Positions 1 to 8,435 of a DNA stretch of 64,000 nt are shown here, in pieces. Source of the DNA: Pelagibius sp. Alg239-R121. GTDB lineage: Bacteria; Pseudomonadota; Alphaproteobacteria; Kiloniellales; Kiloniellaceae. The stretch lies in the NCBI RefSeq assembly GCF_947331435.1, contig NZ_CAMZOF010000001.1, positions 930,001 through 994,000 on the forward strand, in the 5' to 3' direction. Both the position numbers and the translations under genes were made by a program. The notes beneath the pieces are model-generated. The model saw nothing but the letters and a program-made list of their open reading frames with translations, had not been told where the DNA came from and did not search any database. Each line of letters starts with the position of its first letter. Within the stretch, counting starts at the first letter, position 1.

Positions 1-367
1 AGGGGTTCCCGTGTTCTCGCAACCAGGCCGCGGCATCATCGGGTTTATCTTTGTAGTTGATACCGTATAGCCGAATGCCGTTACGCTTTGCCAGCTCGGT
101 GAGGATCGGGTGCTCGGCAAGGCAGGGCAGACACCATGATGCGAAAGCATTGACCAGGGTTACCGTACCCTGCTTCAGATCTTCGTTGTCGAAGCCGACG
201 ACACCGGAACCGTTCAGCCTCGGCAGGTCGAAGACCGGCACATCCTTGTCAATCATGACCGACGGAATGTCCGACGGATTTCGTTCAGGATCCAGCCCCC
301 AAAAGAAATATCCGCCTATGATCACGAAAACGGCGATCGGCAGAAAGAAGATCAGTTTACGGGCCAT
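1..367 (-). CDS. ccmG: CcmG/DsbE thioredoxin-like thiol:disulfide oxidoreductase (partial, C-terminus outside window)
   Basis: Reading leftwards from an ATG at 367, 122 codons are visible and the frame is open at the window edge. An N-terminal membrane anchor (about residues 4-24) is followed by a periplasmic thioredoxin-like fold with the redox motif WCLPC (CLPC at 79-82). In System I cytochrome c maturation this protein keeps apocytochrome CXXCH cysteines reduced for haem ligation. The start codon directly follows the ccmF stop (TAG then ATG, no spacer), so the two are almost certainly translationally coupled. A ccmH homologue would be expected beyond the window but cannot be seen. Confidence 0.93.
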   Translation of the reverse strand, partial: MARKLIFFLPIAVFVIIGGYFFWGLDPERNPSDIPSVMIDKDVPVFDLPRLNGSGVVGFDNEDLKQGTVTLVNAFASWCLPCLAEHPILTELAKRNGIRLYGINYKDKPDDAAAWLREHGNP

Positions 368-2365
368 CTATGCCTGAGCTCCCAGCCCGCCGGTCCCGGA
401 TTTCGCTTGCCAGCGTTTGCTGCGTACCGGCGCGCCCACGCGCAGGCGGCGATCGCTCAGCGAGACGGTGCCGCCGAGCACCATGATCAGGCAACCTGCC
501 CAGATCCAAGGCACCAACGGCTCGTGATAGATACGTGTGGTCCAGCCACCCCTTCCATCAGGGTCTCCGACGACGACATAGAGATCTTCCAGGCCAGTCG
601 TATGGATCCCAGCCTCGGTGGTTGGCATGTTTTGAACGTTGTAGAGCCGCCTCTGCGGCGTGAGTTTGGCAATGAACTCTCCATCTTTGGTGATGATGAA
701 GGTGCCTTCCTCGGCACGGTAGTTGGGGCCCTCGACGGGTTTCAATCCTTCGAAAAGATAACTGTAGCCAGCAACCTCGATCGTTTCTCCTGGCCGGGTG
801 ATACGAATATCTTCGGTTTTCCAGGCGGCGGATCCGGTCATGCCCGCAATTGCCACCGCCATACCTGCGTGGGCGAGGGTCATACCGTGGGCTGCGCGCG
901 GCAGCTTGATTGCCCGGTTTAAACTGTCGGCGAGGGGAAGACGGAAGAGCTTGACCCGTTCTGCCCACTCCACCAGTGCACCAACAAAGAGCCAGGCGGC
1001 AAAGCCGATGGCTGCAATTGCCAGAACCGGACCTCCATCCTGAAGATAGGCGGTGACCAGGACTGCGACCACAGTCATGAACCCGGCAAACTTCAAGCGC
1101 GATAAGACAGCACCCAGCTCGGCGCGTTTCCAGGGCATCATGGGGCCGACCGCCATGACTGCGACCAGCGGGACCATCAAGGGCACGAAAACGGCGTTGT
1201 AGTAAGGCGTGCCCACAGAGATCTTTGTGCCCGTGGCTTCCAGCAACAAGGGCCCCAGTGTGCCGACAAACACTACGAAGGTTGCGACGGTCAGAAGAAG
1301 GTTGTTCAGAACCAGGCCACCCTCGCGGCTGATCGGACTGAACAATCCACCGGATGTAAGCGCAGGTGCGCGCAAGGCGAAAAGCAATAGCGATCCACCA
1401 ATCGCGATGGCCAACAGAACGAGGATAAAAAGACCACGTTCCGGATCAGTCGCAAAGGCATGGACCGAGGTCAGCAGACCTGACCGAACGATGAAGGTGC
1501 CGATCAGCGACAGGGAAAAGGTCAGGATCGCCAGCAGGATGGTCCAGACCTTCAGAGAGTCGCGTTTTTCGACCACAATTGCCGAATGCAGCAGGGCGGT
1601 TCCCATGAGCCAGGGCATGAAGGAGACGTTCTCGACCGGATCCCAAAACCACCAGCCACCCCAGCCCAGCTCGTAATAGGCCCACCAGCTTCCCAGGGCG
1701 ATACCCGCGGTCAGCGTGATCCAGGCGGCTAGGGTCCAGGGCCGGACCCAGCGTGCCCAGGCAGCGTCGACTTTACCCTCAATCAGAGCGGCGACGGCAA
1801 AGGAGAAGGCGATCGAAAAGCCGACGTAGCCGGCGTAGAGCATAGGGGGATGAAATGCGAGGCCCGGATCCTGCAGCAACGGGTTGAGATCGCGCCCGTC
1901 CAGTGGTGCCGGAAACATCCGCTCAAAGGGGTTTGACGTGAAGATAAGGAAAGCCAGAAAACCAAGAGTGATCATGGCCTGGACCGATAGAACGCGCGCT
2001 TGAAGCGTTGGTGGCAGATTTTTGCCGAAGCCTGCGACTGCCGCACCGAAGCCGGTCAGAATCAAGACCCACAGCAACATCGAACCTTCGTGGTTTCCCC
2101 AAACGCCGCTGATTTTGTACAGCATCGGTTTGGCGGAATGCGAATTTCGGAAGACTGTGGCGACAGAAAAGTCAGAAGTGACAAAGGCCTGCGTCAATGC
2201 GGCAAAGGCCAGCACGATCAATGCAAACAAGAGGATAGCGGACGGCCGGGACAAGGCGATCCAGGTGCTGTTGCCCTTCGCGGCACCGATCATTGGGAGA
2301 CTCGACTGCACCATCGATACCAGCAGGGCTAGAATCAGAGCAAACTGCCCAATTTCTGCGCTCAT
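368..2365 (-). CDS. ccmF: Cytochrome c haem lyase subunit CcmF
   Basis: A 665-residue polytopic inner-membrane protein, close to the usual length for CcmF. The tryptophan-rich WWD haem-handling segment is clear (WWFWDPVEN at 238-246, preceded by WWAYYELGWG) and conserved histidines flank it (for example FHPPMLYAGY near 171-180). CcmF takes haem from holo-CcmE and, with CcmH, attaches it to apocytochrome c on the periplasmic side. It lies 101 bp downstream of ccmE and abuts ccmG. Nothing looks truncated. Confidence 0.96.
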   Translation of the reverse strand: MSAEIGQFALILALLVSMVQSSLPMIGAAKGNSTWIALSRPSAILLFALIVLAFAALTQAFVTSDFSVATVFRNSHSAKPMLYKISGVWGNHEGSMLLWVLILTGFGAAVAGFGKNLPPTLQARVLSVQAMITLGFLAFLIFTSNPFERMFPAPLDGRDLNPLLQDPGLAFHPPMLYAGYVGFSIAFSFAVAALIEGKVDAAWARWVRPWTLAAWITLTAGIALGSWWAYYELGWGGWWFWDPVENVSFMPWLMGTALLHSAIVVEKRDSLKVWTILLAILTFSLSLIGTFIVRSGLLTSVHAFATDPERGLFILVLLAIAIGGSLLLFALRAPALTSGGLFSPISREGGLVLNNLLLTVATFVVFVGTLGPLLLEATGTKISVGTPYYNAVFVPLMVPLVAVMAVGPMMPWKRAELGAVLSRLKFAGFMTVVAVLVTAYLQDGGPVLAIAAIGFAAWLFVGALVEWAERVKLFRLPLADSLNRAIKLPRAAHGMTLAHAGMAVAIAGMTGSAAWKTEDIRITRPGETIEVAGYSYLFEGLKPVEGPNYRAEEGTFIITKDGEFIAKLTPQRRLYNVQNMPTTEAGIHTTGLEDLYVVVGDPDGRGGWTTRIYHEPLVPWIWAGCLIMVLGGTVSLSDRRLRVGAPVRSKRWQAKSGTGGLGAQA

Positions 2366-2466
2366 TTGCCTCTCACCCCGTGATTATTCGGTGCTGTTGC
2401 TGTCATTTCGGCCTCTCCCGTTTGGGAACTTTCCTGTTGGGTATTCCCAGTTTGGACTCTTCGGGA

Positions 2467-2916
2467 TTATTGAGCTTCCGTTTCATCGCGCCATTGACCT
2501 GATTGTTTCAGAGCGTCGGCGACTTCCTTCGGCATGTAGGTTTCGTCGTGTTTGGCAAGCACTTCGCGTGCGACGAAAATGCCCTGGGCGTTTACCGTAC
2601 CCTCGGTGACAACGCCCTGTCCCTCACGAAAAAGGTCGGGCAGGATGCCCTTGTAGGTGACCGGAACGCTGTTACTCAGATCTGTAACACGGAAGCTTAT
2701 GGTGATGCCGTCGGCGTCCCGGGTCACGGATTCTTCCTCAACCAGACCGCCCAGGCGAATGTCCCGCTTGGCGCAACTCGCCTTGCTTTGAATGTCGCTT
2801 GGACTGCAAAAAAGAACGATGTTGTCCTGAAACGCTGTAAGTATTAAGGCGGCTGCGACGCCGAGCGTCGCCATGCCGGCAAGGACCATGTAAAGGCGTC
2901 TTCGTTTTCGTGTCAT
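2467..2916 (-). CDS. ccmE: Periplasmic haem chaperone CcmE
   Basis: A 149-residue protein with a basic N-terminus, one membrane anchor (about 8-28) and the CcmE OB-fold. The covalent haem-binding histidine lies in AKHDETYMPKEV (His123), followed by the conserved tyrosine. CcmE binds haem covalently after CcmABCD loading and passes it to CcmF. The start overlaps the ccmD stop by 4 bp (ATGA), indicating coupling. Two extra cysteines (C37, C48) lie in the early periplasmic part; I attach no function to them. Confidence 0.96.
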   Translation of the reverse strand: MTRKRRRLYMVLAGMATLGVAAALILTAFQDNIVLFCSPSDIQSKASCAKRDIRLGGLVEEESVTRDADGITISFRVTDLSNSVPVTYKGILPDLFREGQGVVTEGTVNAQGIFVAREVLAKHDETYMPKEVADALKQSGQWRDETEAQ

Positions 2917-3149
2917 GAGTCGGAAGCGCCTCCTGAGCCATTGGAGTCTTCGGAGACAGCGGTCTTCACGCGGTCGCTGCGGCGCGCCGGATATTCTCCC
3001 TGGCGTTGGGCCAGTTCCTGTTCACGGGCACGCAAACGACGCAGTGTGACGATCACAAGACCGGCCATGATCACCGCCGACAGGCCGTACGAGGGCCATA
3101 CATAACCGCCGTAGCTGCCCATTTCTAAAAAACTCTGGAAAGAGTCCAT
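2913..3149 (-). CDS. ccmD: Haem exporter accessory protein CcmD
   Basis: A 78-residue protein with the CcmD pattern: a short N-terminal segment with GGYVWPSYGLS, one transmembrane helix (about 21-36) and a charged tail with RRLRAREQELAQRQ. CcmD stabilises the CcmABC-CcmE complex and helps release holo-CcmE. It is a little longer than typical because of a hydrophilic tail. It overlaps ccmE by 4 bp and lies 177 bp from ccmC; I see no gene in that spacer. Confidence 0.9.
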   Translation of the reverse strand: MDSFQSFLEMGSYGGYVWPSYGLSAVIMAGLVIVTLRRLRAREQELAQRQGEYPARRSDRVKTAVSEDSNGSGGASDS

Positions 3150-3326
3150 CCGTCACATCTGCCGCTGCTGGTTACCGAATGCGCATCCCACCAAGAACTC
3201 GCCTCACTGAAAAGGATTTGACTGCGCTTTGATAGTACCCGTTATCTGGGGCGGCCCTTTCACTCAGGGAATGTAGGCATTCCGTCGTTGGAAGTCAGGA
3301 TGCTATCCCATCTGTTCACTTAATGT

Positions 3327-4055
3327 TTACGCGGCATCTTGACGCAAGCTGTCGAGCGCGCGTAAGCGCGCGCCAATCAATTCGCTTTTGATGCGCAGTA
3401 AGAGCAGAACGACATAAAACAGGGTATAGCCAAGACCCATTGCAAGCAGTGGCCACAGCATATCCGGATGAATGCTCGGCCCACCCATGCGAAAGACGCT
3501 TGCAGGTTGGTGCAGCGTATTCCACCAATCTACCGAAAACTTGATGATCGGCACGTTTACAAATCCGACTAAAGCAAGAACCGCCGCCGCCTTTGCGCCC
3601 CGGGCGGGATTGTCGAAAGCCGAAGTGATTGCCATGTGGCCGAGATACAGGAAGAACAGGATCAGCACTGATGTCAGTCGCGCGTCCCAGACCCACCAGG
3701 TACCCCACATGGGTTTGCCCCAGAGTGAGCCGGTCACCAGAGCCAAAAATGTAAACGCAGCCCCGATCGGTGCAGAAGCGTTGGCGGCCAGATCGGCCAG
3801 CGGGTGACGCCAGATCAGAGAGACGGCGCTGGCGATCGCAATGTTTGTATAGACGAACATGGCCATCCAGGCTGCCGGTACGTGGACATACATGATGCGT
3901 ACGCTGTCGCCCTGCTGGTAATCGGGCGGGGCTACGAAGAGGCCGAGATAGAGGCCGGCGGCGAGCATGATGGTGGTTGCACCGACACACCAGGGCAAGA
4001 TCGCATTTGCGAGCCGCAAAAACCGCGCCGGATTGGCGAAGCGGTCAAGTATCAT
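3327..4055 (-). CDS. ccmC: Haem transporter / CcmE-loading protein CcmC
   Basis: A 242-residue protein with six predicted membrane helices and the WWD signature WGTWWVWDARLTS (about 123-135), the periplasmic haem-binding loop of CcmC. It presents haem to CcmE for covalent attachment. Conserved histidines typical of the family flank the motif (for example YVHVPAAWMAMF). The gene sits in the ccm cluster but is set apart by 185 bp from ccmB and 177 bp from ccmD, so separate promoters are possible. Confidence 0.95.
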   Translation of the reverse strand: MILDRFANPARFLRLANAILPWCVGATTIMLAAGLYLGLFVAPPDYQQGDSVRIMYVHVPAAWMAMFVYTNIAIASAVSLIWRHPLADLAANASAPIGAAFTFLALVTGSLWGKPMWGTWWVWDARLTSVLILFFLYLGHMAITSAFDNPARGAKAAAVLALVGFVNVPIIKFSVDWWNTLHQPASVFRMGGPSIHPDMLWPLLAMGLGYTLFYVVLLLLRIKSELIGARLRALDSLRQDAA

Positions 4056-4240
4056 AGTCTACCAGTTCCCCTAAACCTCGATTGCTTCAACCAAGGTCAA
4101 ATTCAAGCGCGACGCAGTCTCTATCAATATGGTTATCGGGCCATTAACGCTTTCACTGCTTTGACCCCGGAAACAACCGCAATCCATATGATTTCGCGCT
4201 GCACAGACACTATCGCCGACCTGCCGTGAGATAAACCTAG

Positions 4241-4903
4241 TCACTCGTTAGCCTGTCGCAAGGCCGCGGCGCCCGCAAGCGGCGAAACTACCAGTGAAAT
4301 CAGCAGAATCGCCATCAACAAAAGTAAGTGAGGGCGCACTGGGAAGCCGCCCAATGCTGCATCAACCGCAGAAACACCGAAAATCAAGGTAGGAATATAA
4401 AGCGGCAGCACCAATAAGGGAATGAGGATACCGCCGCGCCGGGCCCCAAGGGTGAGGGCGGCGCCGACAGCGCCGATCAAGCTGAGGGTTGGTGTGCCCA
4501 AAAGCATGGCGGTGGCCAATGTCGGCAAGGCTTCAAGCGGCATGTTAAAGAGCACGGCGATCAGGGGGGCCGCAACGATCAGCGGAAGACCTGTGGTCAG
4601 CCAGTGCGCCAGGACCTTGGCAAGCAGAGTGAGTTCCAGCGGGACCGGAGAAAGCGCCATCAACTCGAGGCTGCCATCCTCGTAATCGGCCAGAAACAAC
4701 CTCTCGAGTGAGAGCAGTACAGAGAGCAACGCAGTCACCCAAATGACACCCGGTGCAATTGCTGCCAACTGATTTGCTTCAGGGCCGACACCGAAAGGAA
4801 AGAGAGCGGCCGTCAGCACGAAGAAAAGGACGATCATGGCGGCGTCGGAGCGCTGCCTCAACGCCAGCCGCAAATCCCTGCTGATGATCCCGGTAAAGCG
4901 CAT
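4241..4903 (-). CDS. ccmB: Haem exporter permease CcmB
   Basis: A 220-residue integral membrane protein with six hydrophobic segments, matching CcmB length and pattern (DYEDGSLELMALSPVPL in the cytoplasmic loop region is typical). CcmB partners the ATPase CcmA in the complex that releases holo-CcmE. Its ATG overlaps the ccmA stop by one base (TAATG), so the subunits are translationally coupled. Confidence 0.95.
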   Translation of the reverse strand: MRFTGIISRDLRLALRQRSDAAMIVLFFVLTAALFPFGVGPEANQLAAIAPGVIWVTALLSVLLSLERLFLADYEDGSLELMALSPVPLELTLLAKVLAHWLTTGLPLIVAAPLIAVLFNMPLEALPTLATAMLLGTPTLSLIGAVGAALTLGARRGGILIPLLVLPLYIPTLIFGVSAVDAALGGFPVRPHLLLLMAILLISLVVSPLAGAAALRQANE

Positions 4904-5616
4904 TACCAGCTATTCTCCATATGCTCTGGCTCAAGCAGGGGGGCTGCAAAGTCTTCCAGAAGAAGAGTCTCGGCCTCGGGAATATCCAGCGGTGTGTGAG
5001 TTGCCGTCACGACCAATCCACCTGCGGAACGATGTTCGGCGATGGCGGATTCGAGATGCTTCAGCGAAACATCGTCCAGGCCGACCGACGGTTCATCCAA
5101 CAACCATATTGGGGCCGGACTGGTCATCAGCCTTGCCAGCGCCAGCCGGCGCGATTGGCCCGAAGACAATTGCCGTCCAGGCGCGTCACGCAGGGATGTC
5201 AGGGAAAAGGTCTCAAGTGCTCTTGCCAGCAAGGCTTCGTGCGCATCGGCTTTCTTGTCTGTTGAGGGGCGCACATCGGGGTCATCGCCCGGCGATTTCG
5301 GCGGATAGAGTTTGGCCCAGAAGGAGAGGTTCTCATATACGGTGAGCACCGCCTTGATCGCATTGCCGTGACCGATATAGCAGATGTTATCGCGAAAAGC
5401 TTCGGGGTCGTCCTCAACGGCGGTTTCGTTCCAGTGCAGTTCACCCGCGGCGGGCGCCAGCAGACCCGCAAGTACTCTTAACAGGCTCGATTTACCACTG
5501 CCATTTGCGCCGCGCAGAATCAACGCACCGCCGGCCGGCAAACTAAAGTCCAGCGCGGCAAAAACGCGTCTTCCTGCGCGATTGCAGGCGAGATTTCGTC
5601 CTTTGAATGAGGGCAT
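4903..5616 (-). CDS. ccmA: Haem exporter ATP-binding protein CcmA
   Basis: ABC ATPase with Walker A GANGSGKS (about 36-43 from the chosen start), signature LSSGQSRR, Walker B WLLDEPSVGLD and a switch histidine (ATHTPLD). With CcmB it powers release of haem-loaded CcmE. I chose ATG at 5616 (MPSFKGRNLACNR, 237 aa) because CcmA proteins begin close to this strand; the frame stays open to a TTG at 5655 that would add 13 residues. Neither start has a strong Shine-Dalgarno. First gene of the ccm cluster. Confidence 0.93.
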   Translation of the reverse strand: MPSFKGRNLACNRAGRRVFAALDFSLPAGGALILRGANGSGKSSLLRVLAGLLAPAAGELHWNETAVEDDPEAFRDNICYIGHGNAIKAVLTVYENLSFWAKLYPPKSPGDDPDVRPSTDKKADAHEALLARALETFSLTSLRDAPGRQLSSGQSRRLALARLMTSPAPIWLLDEPSVGLDDVSLKHLESAIAEHRSAGGLVVTATHTPLDIPEAETLLLEDFAAPLLEPEHMENSW

Positions 5617-6028
5617 ATCTGCGGTGTGGACTCGACTGGAGACTGGAGATTTCAAGTGTGGCTTCGGATCGATATAACAGATCGTTGCAGACGCGCCAAA
5701 CCCTATGCTCCAGAGTAGATCCCGGTTGGATGCAATCGCTCTAGGACCTGAAAAGATGAACGGCTGCCGGGGTCGGGGGCCGGCAGCCGTTCGGTATCCA
5801 GCGTTAAAAGGGTAACTCAGGAGACAAGCTGGCTGTCTCAGTCAGAGAGGGGAAGTTCTCCGTGATTATTAAGCTAAGGTTCGAATACGTTCGCACTTAG
5901 TCGCAATTGTGGCGAAAAGATGATTTCTGCGGCTGAACCGGTTTGCGCAGCGACGAAACCTGCCGGATGCACAGAATCTATTGATGTTCGACGGAGAACG
6001 TTTTCAAAAAACGTTTAATACCAATAGC
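5617..6028. other. Intergenic region between the PaaK-like gene and ccmA
   Basis: About 410 bp without a credible gene. It should carry the ccm promoter and the end of the upstream transport operon. Visible structures are a perfect 13-bp hairpin (5758-5792), an 8-bp hairpin AACGTTTT/AAAACGTT (5997-6015), and a weak AGAG...CGCTCT palindrome (5712-5742) that may be a decayed member of the repeat family described below. No clear -35/-10 pair was found. Confidence 0.5.
5758..5792 (-). terminator. Strong 13-bp hairpin, probable terminator
   Basis: Perfect inverted repeat GAACGGCTGCCGG / CCGGCAGCCGTTC with a 9-nt G-rich loop. Read on the minus strand it is followed by CATCTTTTC, a short U-rich tail, so it could end transcripts from the PaaK-like gene before ccmA. 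The tail is weak, so an alternative is a stabilising 3' structure. Confidence 0.5.
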
Positions 6029-7297
6029 TTAATACGCATTCTCGAAATCTCTTTGATCGTCGATGACCTTGCCGTCGTTGGGGAGTTCACCGGGCTGCTG
6101 CAGGATAATTTCGCCGCGCATTTTGCAAAAACTCTGAACCGATTGCGCTATGGCGTCGGCCAGTCCTTCATCGCGACTGGCTGTTTCGCAAAGTACGGTC
6201 ATGACGTCACTTTCGCCTTCCCGGGTCACGACAATGCGCGCCTTTGAGATTTCGGGATGCGTCTTGACCGCGCGATCCAACTGTTCCGGATGAACGAACA
6301 TACCCTTGATTTTAGTGGTTTGATCGGCACGCCCCATCCAGCCCTTGATCCGCTTGTTGGTCCGGCCACAGGGGCTGTCACCGGGCAGGATCGCCGAAAG
6401 GTCGCCGGTCGCAAAACGGATAAGCGGATAATCTGGGTTGAGTGTGGTTACGATGACTTCACCAACCTCGCCCTCTGGCACCGGATCGCCGGTTCCCGGA
6501 CGCACGATCTCAAGCAATGCGCTTTCGTTGACCAGCATGCCCTCGGTCAATTCACCGTTCTCGAGGCGGCTTTCATATGAAATAACGCCGAGGTCCGCCG
6601 TTGCGTAACACTGTTGAACGGCAACGCCACGATCGGTGTATTCCTGTCGCAGGGAGGGAAAGAGAGCGCCACCCGAGACAAGTGCCCGTTTGATGGAGCT
6701 GCAGTCGACGTCCATCTCCTGTGCCTTATCCAGAATGACTTTAAGGTAGTCGGGCGTCCCGCCATAGCCGGTGGGGCGCAGGTGGGCGATGGTTTCGACT
6801 TGCAGCTCGGTGTTGCCGATACCGGCGGGGATGACGGTGCAACCCAGCGCCCGTGCTCCGCCGTCGAAGATCCATCCGCCTGGTGTCAGATGATAGGACA
6901 GGGAATTGTGGAGCAGGTCGCCAGGCCGAAACCCGGCGGCGAAGAAGGCTCGTGCAGCACCCCAAAAATCGTGCCTTGCCGTTTCGAATTCATAGATCGG
7001 ACCTGGCGATGCGAAGACATGAGTCATGGACTCTATTGCGACTGCCGGGAAACCCCCAAGCGGCGGCTTTTGTTTCTGCAGCGCGATCAGCTCGGATTTA
7101 CGGGTAACCGGCAGGCGCGCAAGGGCATCCATGTCTGCAATTTTTTGCGGGTCGACGTCTGCTAACAGGTCGGCGTAGGCGGGCGAACGATCTCTTGCGA
7201 GGCCGATCTGGACGGGGAGGGCTGCGGCGAGTGCAGATCCTCTGGCATCGGCGCTCCGGGTTTCCAGTTCGTCGAAGAAGCTGTTTGAAGCGGTCAT
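6029..7297 (-). CDS. Phenylacetate-CoA ligase (PaaK)-like AMP-dependent CoA ligase
   Basis: A 422-residue adenylate-forming enzyme of the PaaK type. Visible landmarks are YGGTPDYLK, ALVSGGALFPS, QCYATADLGVISYE (position of the family's Y-G-x-TE adenylation motif), the ATP-binding region RFATGDLSAI, and a C-terminal small domain with RADQTTKIKGMFVHPEQ. Such enzymes convert aromatic or other carboxylic acids to CoA thioesters via an acyl-AMP. It is the last gene of a minus-strand cluster of branched-chain-amino-acid-type ABC transporter genes, so it probably activates the imported acid. The substrate cannot be read from the sequence. It is 149 bp from livF, with repeat elements in the gap. Confidence 0.85.
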   Translation of the reverse strand: MTASNSFFDELETRSADARGSALAAALPVQIGLARDRSPAYADLLADVDPQKIADMDALARLPVTRKSELIALQKQKPPLGGFPAVAIESMTHVFASPGPIYEFETARHDFWGAARAFFAAGFRPGDLLHNSLSYHLTPGGWIFDGGARALGCTVIPAGIGNTELQVETIAHLRPTGYGGTPDYLKVILDKAQEMDVDCSSIKRALVSGGALFPSLRQEYTDRGVAVQQCYATADLGVISYESRLENGELTEGMLVNESALLEIVRPGTGDPVPEGEVGEVIVTTLNPDYPLIRFATGDLSAILPGDSPCGRTNKRIKGWMGRADQTTKIKGMFVHPEQLDRAVKTHPEISKARIVVTREGESDVMTVLCETASRDEGLADAIAQSVQSFCKMRGEIILQQPGELPNDGKVIDDQRDFENAY

Positions 7298-7323
7298 GCG
7301 CCTCGTCCTTGTTTGAGCTTTCT

Positions 7324-7370
7324 AGAGTTCGATCGTCTGTAACTGGATCAAAAAACAACGATCAGGCTCT
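7324..7370. repeat. Intergenic palindromic repeat, diverged copy
   Basis: Forty-seven bp beginning TAGAG and ending CTCTA, with inner inverted pieces GATCGT (7331-7336) and ACGATC (7358-7363). It matches the ends of the better copies at 8373 and 30345 but the centre is degenerate. It lies just upstream of the PaaK-like gene start. Confidence 0.55.
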
Positions 7371-7383
7371 AATCGAAATAAAT

Positions 7384-7401
7384 AGAGTGCGGCCGCACTC
7401 T
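7384..7401. repeat. Perfect 18-bp palindrome, 'ends only' form of the repeat family
   Basis: AGAGTGCGGCCGCACTCT is perfectly self-complementary. Its halves equal the outer arm of the intergenic repeats (the 30345 copy ends CGATCGCACTCT), as if the central stem-loop had been lost and the two ends joined. It is only 13 bp from the diverged copy at 7324-7370. Confidence 0.7.
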
Positions 7402-7446
7402 TGGGAAACACCTTCTCCATGGATGTCGGAGGGGCGGGACTTGTGG

Positions 7447-8286
7447 TCAGGCCAGCCAGCGTTTGCGGCGTTTGTAATGCTTCACATCTCTGAAGGATTT
7501 GCGCTCGGAGCCGGACACGCCGAGATAAAATTCTTTGACGTCCTCGTTATCGCGCAATGCTGCCGCTTCGCCGTCAAGCACAACCCGGCCGTTCTCCAGG
7601 ATGTAGCCGTAGTCGGCATACCGCAGCGCGACGTTGGTGTTCTGTTCGGCCAGCAGAAAGGAAACGCCCTCAGTTTCATTCAGTTTCTTGACGATCTCGA
7701 AGATTTCTTCGACCAGCTGCGGTGCAAGGCCCATCGAAGGTTCATCAAGCAGGATCATGGTCGGACGGCTCATGAGAGCGCGGCCGATGGCACACATCTG
7801 CTGTTCACCACCCGAAGTGTAGCCTGCCTGACTGGTCCGGCGTTCCCGCAAGCGGGGGAAGTAATTGTAGACCATCTCCAGATCCTGCTGAATTGCGGCC
7901 CGCCCGTCCTTACGGGTGTAGGCGCCGGTCAAAAGGTTATCTTCGATGGTCAGGTGTTCGAAGCAGTGGCGGCCTTCCATAACCTGGACGACGCCTTGTT
8001 TGACAAGATCATTGGCAGTCAGACGGTCAACCTGACCGCCTTCAAACAGGATCGAACCTTTGGTCACTTCACCGCGTTCGGCCCGCAAGAGGTTGGAGAT
8101 TGCCTTGAGGGTTGTGGTTTTGCCGGCACCGTTGGCACCGAGGAGGGCGATGATGCCCCCCTCGGGTACTTCCAAAGACACGCCCTTCAACACCAGGATA
8201 ACGTGATCGTAAATCACTTCGATGTTGTTCACCGATAGCAAAATTTTCTTTGCGTCGGCCTGGGTTGCAGCGGCGTTAGCTTCCAT
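7447..8286 (-). CDS. Branched-chain amino acid-type ABC transporter ATPase (LivF family)
   Basis: A 279-residue ABC ATPase with Walker A GANGAGKT, Q-loop VVQVMEGRHCFEHLTIEDNL, signature TSGGEQQM, Walker B MILLDEPSMGL and a switch region LAEQN. LivF proteins lack the longer insert of LivG, and this length fits after allowing for about 17 extra N-terminal residues and a basic C-terminal tail (RDVKHYKRRKRWLA). It should energise the LivHM-type permease encoded upstream. It is separated from the binding-protein gene by 149 bp holding two palindromic repeats. Confidence 0.9.
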   Translation of the reverse strand: MEANAAATQADAKKILLSVNNIEVIYDHVILVLKGVSLEVPEGGIIALLGANGAGKTTTLKAISNLLRAERGEVTKGSILFEGGQVDRLTANDLVKQGVVQVMEGRHCFEHLTIEDNLLTGAYTRKDGRAAIQQDLEMVYNYFPRLRERRTSQAGYTSGGEQQMCAIGRALMSRPTMILLDEPSMGLAPQLVEEIFEIVKKLNETEGVSFLLAEQNTNVALRYADYGYILENGRVVLDGEAAALRDNEDVKEFYLGVSGSERKSFRDVKHYKRRKRWLA

Positions 8287-8309
8287 CGGAAATTGCCTCG
8301 ATCCTACTA

Positions 8310-8358
8310 AGAGCCTGACCGGTTTTCACTCAATCAGTGAAGAACGCGAATCAGTCTC
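8310..8358. repeat. Intergenic palindromic repeat, copy in tandem pair
   Basis: Forty-nine bp starting AGAGCCTGACC and ending CGAATCAGTCTC, with an inner stem TTTTCACT / AGTGAAGA (one mismatch) around CAATC. It closely resembles the copy before the tRNA (36436-36484) in length and ends. It lies 14 bp from the next copy, in the gap between the binding-protein and livF genes. Confidence 0.7.
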
Positions 8359-8372
8359 CCTTTTATAAAGTT

Positions 8373-8422
8373 AGAGGGCGGTTCACGCCCTTGATCGCTT
8401 CAATCAAGGACGATCGCGCTCT
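8373..8422. repeat. Intergenic palindromic repeat, 50-bp copy
   Basis: Fifty bp, AGAGGGCGGTTCACG at one end and CGATCGCGCTCT at the other, with a perfect inner stem CCTTGAT / ATCAAGG. It is 37/50 identical to the copy at 30345-30394 with no gaps, and two stem pairs differ by compensatory changes. It lies just downstream of the binding-protein gene stop, so it may also act as a 3' hairpin for that transcript. Confidence 0.8.
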
Positions 8423-8435
8423 AAGGGTTACTGGT

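Noticed and set aside
7324-8422. Reading the clustered palindromes as a CRISPR array
   Set aside because: Copies are diverged, self-complementary over their whole length, irregularly spaced and interrupted by a gene; no cas genes are present.
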